DNA of 7,113 nt from Cytophagales bacterium (GTDB taxonomy: Bacteria > Bacteroidota > Bacteroidia > Cytophagales > Cyclobacteriaceae): contig DPSB01000592.1 of the NCBI GenBank assembly GCA_003537495.1, positions 1 through 7,113 on the forward strand, given 5' to 3'. The notes under the pieces are model-generated. The model saw only the letters and a list, made by a program, of their open reading frames with translations, had not been told where the DNA came from and ran no database searches. The translations under genes and the position numbers were made by a program. Shown here in pieces: positions 1 to 5,608 of the stretch (position 1 is the first letter of the stretch; every line of letters begins with the position of its first letter).

Positions 1-75
1 TTCAAGATATTTGGTATGCCTAAGCGGTTTAGAGTTTCCCTTTCCGAAGTGGAGGAAATGTTTAAAGCTGCCTAG
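1..75 (+). CDS. 3' end of an unidentified gene, possibly a helix-turn-helix DNA-binding protein
   Basis: Frame 1 is open from the window edge to a TAG at 73-75 and gives 24 residues ending in SEVEEMFKAA. The pattern of a basic/aromatic stretch (MPKRFRVS) followed by S-E-V-E-E-x-F resembles the C-terminus of excisionase/MerR-like helix-turn-helix proteins, in which a short beta hairpin precedes a final helix. That match is from memory and rests on very few residues, so the family is only a guess. Another frame is also open to about base 87, so the frame is not fully certain. The gene ends 23 bases before the Crp/Fnr start, so the two could be co-transcribed. Confidence 0.45.
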   Translation, partial: FKIFGMPKRFRVSLSEVEEMFKAA

Positions 76-98
76 ATTCGAAGTCTAATTTCACCAGA

Positions 99-680
99 AT
101 GCATGAGTTGTTAATAGAGAGTATAGGTAAAAAGGTAAAGTTCACTGCCCAAGAAATTGAACTGCTGAAACCTTACTTTATTCCTAAGAAAATCCGCAAG
201 CGTCAGTATCTTTTGAATGCAGGCGATACATGCCAATACGTAACCTTTGTTGAAAAAGGTATGCTTCGCTCCTTTACAGTAGATGACGAAGGGCATGAAC
301 ACGTTGTACAGTTTGCCATTGAAGGATGGTGGATTGCAGATATGGGTAGTTTCCTTTCGGGAAAAGAAGCCATTTACAACATCGAAGCGTTAGAAGATTC
401 GGAGGTGCTGAATCTGAGTAAGCAAGCAATGGAAGAAATGATGAAGCAACTTCCGGCTATGGAACGGTACTTTAGGCTACTCATGCAGAATAATATTGTT
501 GCGCTTCAACGCAGGGTGGTGGCCTACATGAGTCTGTCGGCTGAAGAGAAATATCTGAGGCTTATGGAGGTTGCACCGGACATTATGAACAGGGCATCAC
601 AACAACACATTGCATCTTACTTGAGTATAACACCTGAAACATTAAGTAGAATCAGAAAACAGGTGTCGCATCGAAAGTAA
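99..680 (+). CDS. Crp/Fnr-family transcriptional regulator
   Basis: This 193-residue protein has the usual family layout. A cyclic-nucleotide-binding-type beta barrel covers roughly residues 20-115 (LLNAGDTCQYVTFVEKGMLRSF, then the VVQFAIEGWW strand). A long dimerisation helix covers about 115-145, and a C-terminal winged helix-turn-helix covers about 165-193. The recognition helix reads TPETLSRIRKQ; Glu180, Ser183 and Arg184 form the E-x-x-S-R motif that in E. coli FNR contacts TTGAT half-sites. There is only one cysteine (Cys45), so an FNR-type iron-sulphur cluster is not expected and the signal is unknown. The start ATG at 99 is the first in frame after the preceding stop; a second ATG at 103 is out of frame. 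TTGAT-N4-ATCAA palindromes at 5611 and 6465 are plausible targets. Family assignment is secure; ligand and regulon are inferred. Confidence 0.95.
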   Translation: MHELLIESIGKKVKFTAQEIELLKPYFIPKKIRKRQYLLNAGDTCQYVTFVEKGMLRSFTVDDEGHEHVVQFAIEGWWIADMGSFLSGKEAIYNIEALEDSEVLNLSKQAMEEMMKQLPAMERYFRLLMQNNIVALQRRVVAYMSLSAEEKYLRLMEVAPDIMNRASQQHIASYLSITPETLSRIRKQVSHRK

Positions 681-701
681 CTACCATTTAAGCTGGCCAG
701 G

Positions 702-878
702 TCATGACCGAACGCGAACTTCACGAAGCCATTGCTTCAACTTATTATGATCCATCGGATCGAGATAGGTAAACGTTTTTTTGTATTCTTTTCTAAACAG
801 CCTTCTGCTAAAACTCATTTTCTTCAGCACGAGTTTGCAATAGTCAAGCATACTTGTCTTACCTGTGTTTTTGCTCAT
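702..878 (-). CDS. Small basic protein of 58 residues, function unknown
   Basis: An ATG at 878 opens a 58-codon frame ending in TGA at 702-704. The protein starts MSKNTGKTSMLDYCKLVL and continues with a Lys/Arg-rich, aromatic-containing segment (RRLFRKEYKKTF) and a C-terminal helix-like LKQWLREVRVRS. There is no signal peptide or transmembrane segment. The composition looks protein-like and predicts two amphipathic helices. It resembles short conserved hypothetical proteins I loosely recall from Cytophagales, but I cannot name a family. An in-frame stop (TAA) lies five codons upstream, which fixes ATG 878 as the first possible ATG. It converges on the Crp/Fnr gene with 21 bases between the stops and lies 72 bases downstream of the GreA/Rnk-like gene on the same strand, so it could be read through from that promoter. 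No clear promoter of its own was found. Confidence 0.7.
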   Translation of the reverse strand: MSKNTGKTSMLDYCKLVLKKMSFSRRLFRKEYKKTFTYLDPMDHNKLKQWLREVRVRS

Positions 879-950
879 GGCAATGAGTAGTTAATAATTT
901 AGTTTTTGATTTTTTTGAAAGACGTAAATGTGATGCTGGGAGTGCCTGCA

Positions 951-1361
951 TTACAAGGAAAAGTCGCCTACCGCCTCTGGCTGGTAGGTAACCTTTAAGA
1001 TTTCAAACTGTCCATCCCCGGCAGGTGTCTTCCACGAAACTACATCGCCAACCTTTTTGCCAAGTAGTGCTGCGCCTATTGGTGAAAATACCGAGACTTT
1101 TCTTTCGCGGTTGGCCGCATCTTGCGGATAGGTTATCGTTAGCTCTGCCTCTCTTTCGCTTGAAATATCTTGCAAGAGAACCCTTGAGTTCATGGTAATT
1201 ACGTTGCCTGATATAACATCCTGTGAAAGTTTTTTTGCGTTCATTAAGGCATCGTACAAACGCGAAACAGTATCAGGCATTTTTTCCTTGGGTGAAGCAA
1301 ATTCACTCAGGCCTATTAAGCGTTCGTAGTCGTTAGCTGTTATAACCATTCTCTTTTCCAT
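951..1361 (-). CDS. GreA/GreB-family factor, Rnk-like (RNA polymerase secondary-channel binding)
   Basis: This encodes 136 residues from ATG 1361. The C-terminal half carries the Gre/Rnk FKBP-like domain signature: KVSVFSPIGAALLGKKVGDV, then WKTPAGDGQFEILKVTYQPEA. The N-terminal part (ITANDYERLIGL and a short Lys-rich helical region) is shorter than the GreA coiled coil, as in Rnk-type regulators that bind polymerase without strong cleavage-stimulating activity. I infer a modulator of transcription rather than a classic transcript-cleavage factor. The start is uncertain. The frame is open upstream to a TTG at 1433, and ATGs exist at 1376, 1361 and 1349. Family alignment from memory begins near MVITANDYERL, and the predicted sigma-54 start at about 1375 would exclude 1376, so 1361 or 1349 is favoured. 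It is divergent from the kinase/activator pair that may control it. Confidence 0.9.
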   Translation of the reverse strand: MEKRMVITANDYERLIGLSEFASPKEKMPDTVSRLYDALMNAKKLSQDVISGNVITMNSRVLLQDISSEREAELTITYPQDAANRERKVSVFSPIGAALLGKKVGDVVSWKTPAGDGQFEILKVTYQPEAVGDFSL

Positions 1362-1385
1362 TTCTTCTTGTTTCATTCTGACCTT

Positions 1386-1401
1386 CGCAGTATCCGTGCC
1401 A
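1386..1401 (-). promoter_or_regulatory. Candidate sigma-54 promoter for the GreA/Rnk-like gene
   Basis: Read on the minus strand, the sequence is TGGCACGGATACTGCG. It has a complete TGGCACG -24 element and a TGC -12 element with exact GG-N10-GC spacing (GG at 1400-1399, GC at 1388-1387), against the known consensus TGGCACG-N4-TTGCW. Counting from the -12 cytosine puts the transcription start near 1375, leaving a leader of about 14 or 26 bases to ATG 1361 or 1349. The adjacent divergent operon encodes a sigma-54-dependent activator, which makes a chance match less likely. Confidence 0.6.
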
Positions 1402-1463
1402 GATTGAACAGGGGTTCTAGGAATGGAAACCAAGTCAGTTTAGTTACTTTCATGGTTCAGAAT

Positions 1464-1476
1464 TACCCGGTGGGTA
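1464..1476. promoter_or_regulatory. Candidate enhancer site for the sigma-54 activator (TACC-N5-GGTA)
   Basis: The sequence TACCCGGTGGGTA is a perfect inverted repeat of 5-bp arms around GGT. Its centre at 1470 lies about 95 bp upstream of the predicted sigma-54 start of the GreA/Rnk-like gene, a usual distance for NtrC-type activators. It also lies about 60 bp upstream of the kinase -7 box, so it could serve autoregulation. The only other TACC-N5-GGTA I found in the window is at 4019-4031. The assignment to this activator is inferred. Confidence 0.4.
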
Positions 1477-1529
1477 GTAATTCCTCAGTGCCATCAGGGC
1501 GTTTATAATAAAGGTGGGAGATTAGTTCC

Positions 1530-1537
1530 TATCTTTG
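1530..1537 (+). promoter_or_regulatory. Bacteroidota -7 box of the histidine kinase operon promoter
   Basis: TATCTTTG matches the Bacteroidota primary-sigma consensus TAnnTTTG. No good -33 TTTG is seen at the usual spacing. A start near 1541-1543 would leave only about 16 bases to ATG 1558. It would also make the upstream in-frame TTG at 1543 an unlikely translation start. Confidence 0.5.
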
Positions 1538-1557
1538 AAAAATTGAAAATAAGAAAA

Positions 1558-2667
1558 ATGAATGCGGCTGACATCAAACTCAGGGAACGGGTCAAAGAAT
1601 TAAAGTGTCTTTACGACTTATCTAAGATTGCCCTAAAGGCAGGAAACGATGTAAGCGTTATTTTGAACAAAACTTTGGAAATACTTCCCGATGCCATGCA
1701 GTTTCCCAACCTTGCTGAGGTTAGCATTACTTATGGTAAATTAAATTATACTACAAAAGAATTTTCAACGTGCAAGCATCACATATCGTCCAGTATTGGC
1801 ATCGGTAATAAAAAGGTAGGTGCCCTTAAAGTCGGCTACAGAGCAGTCTCAAAAAAAGCAGCGACTCGTAATCTGTTTCTGACGGAGGAAAAAAACCTCA
1901 TCAAAATTGTAGCAAGAGAGCTATCACTGTTTATCAAACGAGCAGCGGTTGAGGAGAACAATAAGAAACTGGAAATGCAGCTCCAACATTCCGAGCGATT
2001 GGCTTTTGTGGGTGAGTTGTCGGCAGGCATTGCGCACGAATTAAATGAACCACTGGGAAGAATTCTTGGATTTGCTCAGTTGGTAAAGAAGAATGGCTCC
2101 TTAACTGAACAACAAGACACCGATATTGACAGAATTATTAAAGCATCGCTCTACACACGGGAGATCATAAAAAAACTCATGCTCTTCTCCCGGCAAATGC
2201 CACGACAGATTAATGAGGTAAATCTTAATGTGCTAGTATCAAACATCTTGTATTTTATTGACATACGCTTTCAGAGTCGGGGGATTAAAATTGTGGAGAG
2301 ACTAGATCAGCATCTACCCGTCATTGAGGCCGACTCCGTTCAGATAAGCCAGGTTTTGGTAAACCTTATTACCAATGCCATTCATGCTATGGCCGGAGGT
2401 GGAAAAATAACAATCGCAACCAAACGTAAGCAAAATCAGGTAAGTCTTGTGGTGAGTGATACCGGAAGTGGGATGTCGAATGAAGTAAAAAGAAAAATCT
2501 TCGAACCCTTTTATACCACAAAGCCCGTAGGCCAAGGCACAGGTTTGGGGCTTTCAGTTGTTCAGGGAATTGTAGAAGAACACAAGGGAAAAATACTGGT
2601 TAGCAGTAGCCCTGGAAAAGGCTCAAGATTTGAAATTGTATTGCCTTTAAGGCAGATGAAGAAATGA
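1558..2667 (+). CDS. Soluble NtrB-like sensor histidine kinase
   Basis: This is 369 residues from ATG 1558. Residues 1-130 form a GAF-like N-terminal sensor region (KELKCLYDLSKIA, then a mixed alpha/beta segment to FIKRA), joined by a helical linker to the dimerisation domain. The H-box is SAGIAHELNEPLG with phosphoacceptor His160. The ATPase domain shows the N-box around Asn273 (NLITNAIHAM), the G1 box DTGSGM at 301-306, the F-box KIFEPFYTTK and the G2 box GTGLGL at 327-332, so it should be catalytically intact. No transmembrane segment or signal peptide is visible, so a cytoplasmic signal is expected; the ligand is unknown. The architecture is like NtrB/AtoS-class kinases that pair with sigma-54 activators. 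The stop is one base before the activator start, implying an operon with coupled translation. The frame extends five codons to a TTG at 1543, but ATG is preferred because of the promoter position. Confidence 0.95.
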   Translation: MNAADIKLRERVKELKCLYDLSKIALKAGNDVSVILNKTLEILPDAMQFPNLAEVSITYGKLNYTTKEFSTCKHHISSSIGIGNKKVGALKVGYRAVSKKAATRNLFLTEEKNLIKIVARELSLFIKRAAVEENNKKLEMQLQHSERLAFVGELSAGIAHELNEPLGRILGFAQLVKKNGSLTEQQDTDIDRIIKASLYTREIIKKLMLFSRQMPRQINEVNLNVLVSNILYFIDIRFQSRGIKIVERLDQHLPVIEADSVQISQVLVNLITNAIHAMAGGGKITIATKRKQNQVSLVVSDTGSGMSNEVKRKIFEPFYTTKPVGQGTGLGLSVVQGIVEEHKGKILVSSSPGKGSRFEIVLPLRQMKK

Positions 2668-2668
2668 T

Positions 2669-4006
2669 ATGAAGAAGAAAGAATTTACCAATATCAATGT
2701 GCTGGTAGTTGATGATTCTCCCGAAAGCGTGGAACTCATCAAACGCAACCTTCAGTCAAAAGGCTATCAGATTTATACTGCCAGCAATGTTCAATCGGGT
2801 ATAAAGGTTTTGGGATCAGTATCCATTGATCTTTTAATTACCGATTTAAAAATGCCCGGTGAAAGCGGGATCGAGTTAGTTCGACATGCTTCGGAAAATC
2901 ATAAGGGAATTGGAATTCTTGTCGTTACTGGATTTCCTTCTATACAGGGTGCGGTTGAATCGATTAAGATTGGTGCGGAAGAATACCTGGTGAAGTCATT
3001 CACTGATGAGGAATTGTTTACTGCCGTAGAAAGAGTTCTGACCAAAACGAAAAAGACCAAAATCGATATACCCTCAGTGCAGAATTTTGGAATCATCGGG
3101 GAATCCGATGGCATGAAGAAAATTTTTACTACTATTCGTAAAGCAAAGTCGACAAATGCCACTGTATTAATTTACGGAGAAAGCGGCACAGGAAAGGAAC
3201 TAGTGGCCAGAGCCTTGCACTACGGAGGGAATGCTTCTGCCGCGCCTTTTGTACCCGTTAATTGTGGAGGAATTCCTGATACACTTTTGGAAAGTGAGTT
3301 ATTCGGTTATGTGAAAGGAGCATTTACCGGAGCTACGGAAACGCGTGCCGGTTTTTTTCAAACGGCTGATGGAGGTACAATTTTTCTGGATGAAATAAGC
3401 AATACAAGTTTGGCTATGCAAGCCAAGCTTTTGCGCGTTCTTCAGGAGAAAGAATTCTACATGGTTGGATCGAAGAAAACGCTGAAAGTGAATGTGAGGA
3501 TAGTAGCTGCCACCAACGTTGACCTGATGCAATTAGTCAAGAAAGGACTTTTTCGAGAGGATCTCTACTATCGGTTAAATATCATCACAATCGATTTACC
3601 GCCCTTGCGTGAACGCGGAGATGACATCCTTCAATTGATCTATTTCTTTCTGGGAAAATATGTAAAAGAACTAGGCAAATCTTCCATGAAGTTTACACCC
3701 AAAGCATTGCAGGCTTTAAAGGATTATTCGTGGCCGGGTAATGTACGGGAACTTCAAAACCTCATTCATAGGCTCGTGATCATGTCGGAAGATAGCACCA
3801 TCGATATACCCGATCTTCCTGAATCATTTCGTTTTTCTGGCAGGCGAAGCAAAGGGCTTGATCGAAAACTGGAAGACGTAGAACGGGAATATATTCTTGA
3901 TGCACTGGCGGCCAACAAGAACAACATCTCTCAAACAGCCATTAGCCTCGGCATAGACCGAAAAACACTGCGCGATAAATTAAAGAAGTATACACCAATC
4001 AACTAG
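2669..4006 (+). CDS. Sigma-54-dependent NtrC-type response regulator
   Basis: This 445-residue protein has three domains. A receiver domain (about 8-125) has the acidic pair Asp15/Asp16, phosphoacceptor Asp59, Thr87 and Lys109. An AAA+ activator domain (about 141-370) has Walker A GESGTGKE at 170-177, the sigma-54-contacting GAFTGA loop at 217-222, Walker B GGTIFLDE at 235-242 and the FREDLYYRLN arginine-finger region at 295-304. A C-terminal Fis-type helix-turn-helix (about 400-440, ISQTAISLGIDRKTLRDKLK) binds DNA. All key residues are present, so it should hydrolyse ATP and remodel the sigma-54 holoenzyme after phosphorylation by the upstream kinase. The specific target genes cannot be read from the protein. 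The sigma-54-like promoters and shared TACC-N5-GGTA sites on both sides of the operon suggest local targets. Confidence 0.97.
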   Translation: MKKKEFTNINVLVVDDSPESVELIKRNLQSKGYQIYTASNVQSGIKVLGSVSIDLLITDLKMPGESGIELVRHASENHKGIGILVVTGFPSIQGAVESIKIGAEEYLVKSFTDEELFTAVERVLTKTKKTKIDIPSVQNFGIIGESDGMKKIFTTIRKAKSTNATVLIYGESGTGKELVARALHYGGNASAAPFVPVNCGGIPDTLLESELFGYVKGAFTGATETRAGFFQTADGGTIFLDEISNTSLAMQAKLLRVLQEKEFYMVGSKKTLKVNVRIVAATNVDLMQLVKKGLFREDLYYRLNIITIDLPPLRERGDDILQLIYFFLGKYVKELGKSSMKFTPKALQALKDYSWPGNVRELQNLIHRLVIMSEDSTIDIPDLPESFRFSGRRSKGLDRKLEDVEREYILDALAANKNNISQTAISLGIDRKTLRDKLKKYTPIN

Positions 4007-4018
4007 TGGAGAGAAATG

Positions 4019-4031
4019 TACCACTGAGGTA
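4019..4031. promoter_or_regulatory. Second TACC-N5-GGTA inverted repeat, candidate enhancer site
   Basis: TACCACTGAGGTA begins 12 bases after the activator stop codon. It shares its arms and 5-bp spacer with the site at 1464-1476, and its centre is 68.5 bp from the -24-like GG of the element at 4092-4107; the other pair is 70.5 bp apart. It partly overlaps a weak AGTGG/CCACT hairpin, so a role in transcript termination is an alternative. The role is inferred from position. Confidence 0.35.
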
Positions 4032-4091
4032 AATCTAACCAGATACTAACCCAACCATCACCTCAATAAGCCTTGATTGAAGGATTAATAG

Positions 4092-4107
4092 TGGTATGCC
4101 TTTTGGA
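4092..4107 (+). promoter_or_regulatory. Degenerate sigma-54-like promoter for the Cys-rich/MORN operon
   Basis: TGGTATGCCTTTTGGA matches TGGCACG-N4-TTGCW at most positions and keeps the -24 GG and 10-base spacing. However, it has GG rather than GC at -12, a serious deviation. The predicted start would be near 4118, 13 bases before ATG 4131. No TAnnTTTG box was seen as an alternative in this 124-base gap. Support comes mainly from the matching upstream repeat. Confidence 0.35.
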
Positions 4108-4130
4108 TACCCTCCTATGAAAGAAATCCT

Positions 4131-4403
4131 ATGTATTCACAAGATTTGATTGAAGAGTTAATGCAACATGAGCTGAAAGGGCTTTGCACCAATTGTGCAT
4201 TGGAGAGCGATTGCACATACCGAAAGGCATCCCACAAGATCATTATTCAATGCGAGCTGTATCAATTGAGTGATGAAACTCACATACTCCAGTCAAACGC
4301 AAATTTAATGCAGAAGGGGCTTTGTATGAATTGTAACAGAGTAGATTCGTGTGGATTACCAGGAAAGCATACCGGCATTTGGCATTGTGAAGAATATGCG
4401 TAG
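4131..4403 (+). CDS. Eight-cysteine protein with two tandem C-x2-C-x5-C-x(11,12)-C motifs
   Basis: This 90-residue cytoplasmic protein consists mainly of two copies of one module. Copy one runs KGLCTNCALESDC to QCELY with Cys19, 22, 28 and 41. Copy two runs KGLCMNCNRVDSC to WHCEEY with Cys65, 68, 74 and 86. All eight cysteines belong to the motif, which points to metal (zinc or iron) or iron-sulphur binding, or to thiol redox sensing. The motif GLCxNC...GxWHCEEY is familiar to me from short uncharacterised proteins of anaerobes and facultative bacteria, but I know of no assigned function. Copy one lacks the Leu-Pro and Gly-Ile-Trp residues of copy two, so it may be the diverged copy. Its 3' end overlaps the MORN gene by 8 bases. 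No convincing Shine-Dalgarno sequence precedes ATG 4131. Confidence 0.85.
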   Translation: MYSQDLIEELMQHELKGLCTNCALESDCTYRKASHKIIIQCELYQLSDETHILQSNANLMQKGLCMNCNRVDSCGLPGKHTGIWHCEEYA

Positions 4404-4794
4404 AGCAGATCAACTACTATCTATTTTTGATTCATTCTTTGGTAAAAAGAAAAACTGCTCAAAGGAAGGGCGGTGGAAAGAATTTAACAAACATGCTGTT
4501 TTGATTTCGGTAGGTAACTATATGCACGGAAACAAGCATGGGCAGTGGGTAGAGTATTATGACAGCGGTGAATTGATGTTGGAGGAGAATTATGAGAACG
4601 GTATTCTTCATGGACGTTTTGCCACGTACCACCCTAACGGGAACTTAATGAGTGAGGGTGCTTATGTACAGGGTAGCCGTGAAGGATATTTTAAAATCTA
4701 CAATGAGGAGGGGAGAAAAACTAAATCTCTACTTTTTATTGATAACAACTTAATGGAAGAAATAGATGCAACATCAACAGTTATGGCTATATAA
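4396..4794 (+). CDS. MORN/YwqK-repeat protein
   Basis: This is 132 residues from ATG 4396. From about residue 25 it carries about four units of roughly 23 residues of the MORN/YwqK type: GRWKEF...NYMHGNKHG, QWVEYYDSGELM...NGILHG, RFATYHPNGNLMSEGAY...GSREG and YFKIYNEEGRK. Such repeats form elongated beta-hairpin surfaces and mediate protein or lipid contacts. YwqK-type proteins are sometimes annotated as antitoxins, but nothing adjacent looks like a partner toxin. There is no signal peptide, so it is probably cytoplasmic. The start overlaps the end of the Cys-rich gene by 8 bases in another frame, the classic arrangement for translational coupling. A GTG at 4351 would extend it by 15 residues, but only through sequence coding the conserved second Cys motif, so ATG is preferred. 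The molecular role is unknown. Confidence 0.85.
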   Translation: MRRADQLLSIFDSFFGKKKNCSKEGRWKEFNKHAVLISVGNYMHGNKHGQWVEYYDSGELMLEENYENGILHGRFATYHPNGNLMSEGAYVQGSREGYFKIYNEEGRKTKSLLFIDNNLMEEIDATSTVMAI

Positions 4795-4882
4795 GGAAGA
4801 ACCCAGTATTGACTATACATTAATAATCATTCTGATACTTTACTATTTAGGCTTTTTCATACGCATTCTCTAAAATGCTAAC

Positions 4883-4906
4883 GTGAAGTGATCTAATTCA
4901 CTTCAC
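4883..4906. promoter_or_regulatory. 24-bp inverted repeat, Crp-type operator or hairpin
   Basis: GTGAAGTGA and TCACTTCAC are perfect 9-bp arms around TCTAAT. The core AGTGA-N6-TCACT matches the Crp half-site spacing (GTGA-N6-TCAC), and TGATCTAATTCA differs at only two positions from the core of the FNR-like box at 5611. It lies 40 bases upstream of ATG 4947. No TAnnTTTG box follows, so activation as at the other two sites is not evident. Repression, or a terminator for the MORN operon (without a clear U-tract), is possible. Confidence 0.45.
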
Positions 4907-4946
4907 TTGATTGAATAAGTTATTGATTCATCTTAATTATCGGGTT

Positions 4947-5573
4947 ATGAAATGGACGTACAGTGTAGAAAACAAGTCAGTTGCCTCACTAGCATTGCTA
5001 TCACTTTGTCTATTGGTTTTGTTCAGCAACTATATCGACCGTGATCATACAAGCAATGTCAAAAATTCAATCACGACATTATACGAGGATAGATTGGTGG
5101 CCGAAACGCACATTTTAAGAATGATCAATGATATTTATCAAATAAAGGAGATCGTGAACGCTTCAAGGTCAAATCTCGGCAACGAAGAAAATAGAATTGG
5201 AGATTTACTTTCGGGTATTCATCCCATTAGTGATGCTTATCGAAACACTAAACTTACGGCAAAAGAGGAAGTTAAGTTTACCGAGTTATCGAAGATTCTA
5301 ACCCAATTCGAGACTTCCCTTTCGAAAGGAATTGCCTTGGATTTGGAAAACACAAACAAGGCCCTTGCCCTATTAAATGAACTATCTGCGATTCAACTGG
5401 AAGAATCCAAACTAATTATGAACCAGGCTGAGACGTTATTTTCTTCAAGTAAAGTCTCAGCGCAATTCGCTTCTGCCGTTATCATTGTTATTCTACTGGT
5501 TCTTCAAGCACTTGTATTTACTTCAAAAACACTTAGTAGCAGTAATCAAACATCAGCGCACTATCTTAACTAA
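4947..5573 (+). CDS. Membrane protein with MCP-type four-helix-bundle sensor domain and no output domain
   Basis: This is 208 residues from ATG 4947. A short cytoplasmic N-terminus is followed by a hydrophobic segment at about residues 12-31 (VASLALLSLCLLVLFSNYI). Next is a largely helical, charged periplasmic stretch of about 140 residues with the look of the 4HB_MCP ligand-binding family (NSITTLYEDRLVAETHILRM, IYQIKEIV). A second transmembrane helix lies at about 173-193 (FASAVIIVILLVLQALVF), and about 15 polar residues end the protein. Full chemoreceptors continue into HAMP and methyl-accepting domains; here the frame simply stops, and I see no continuation in other frames. It may be a free-standing sensor or regulator of a partner, or a remnant. 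The frame extends to a TTG at 4911 without an ATG or ribosome-binding site, so ATG 4947 is chosen. Confidence 0.85.
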   Translation: MKWTYSVENKSVASLALLSLCLLVLFSNYIDRDHTSNVKNSITTLYEDRLVAETHILRMINDIYQIKEIVNASRSNLGNEENRIGDLLSGIHPISDAYRNTKLTAKEEVKFTELSKILTQFETSLSKGIALDLENTNKALALLNELSAIQLEESKLIMNQAETLFSSSKVSAQFASAVIIVILLVLQALVFTSKTLSSSNQTSAHYLN

Positions 5574-5608
5574 TCACCAAGGCATAGTATTTAATGAACC
5601 AAAGAAAA

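Noticed and set aside
73..87. Imperfect inverted repeat TAGATTCGAAGTCTA before the Crp/Fnr gene, considered as an autoregulatory site.
   Set aside because: It has mismatches at two pairs, overlaps the stop codon of the preceding gene and does not match the TTGAT or GTGA half-site patterns.
933..953. Sigma-54-like AGGCAC...GC or hairpin (ATGC-GG/CC-GCAT) upstream of the 58-residue gene.
   Set aside because: The GG-GC spacing is 8, and the hairpin has internal mismatches and no U-tract.
967..988. CCTACC/GGTAGG hairpin with inner GCC/GGC near the 3' end of the GreA/Rnk-like gene.
   Set aside because: It lies within codons for the conserved YQPEAVGDF tail, so coding constraint explains it; a terminator inside the gene is unlikely.
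1474..1494. A second TGGCAC on the minus strand (1494-1489) upstream of the GreA/Rnk-like gene.
   Set aside because: Ten bases after its GG come TT rather than GC, so there is no -12 element.
4396..4794. Reading the MORN/YwqK protein as the antitoxin of a toxin-antitoxin pair.
   Set aside because: The coupled upstream protein is a Cys-rich tandem module, not a known toxin fold, so the antitoxin label is only a database habit.
4850..4864. GG...GC pair upstream of the four-helix-bundle gene resembling a sigma-54 promoter.
   Set aside because: The spacer is 11 bases rather than 10, there is no TGGCAC-like context, and no TACC-N5-GGTA lies upstream.
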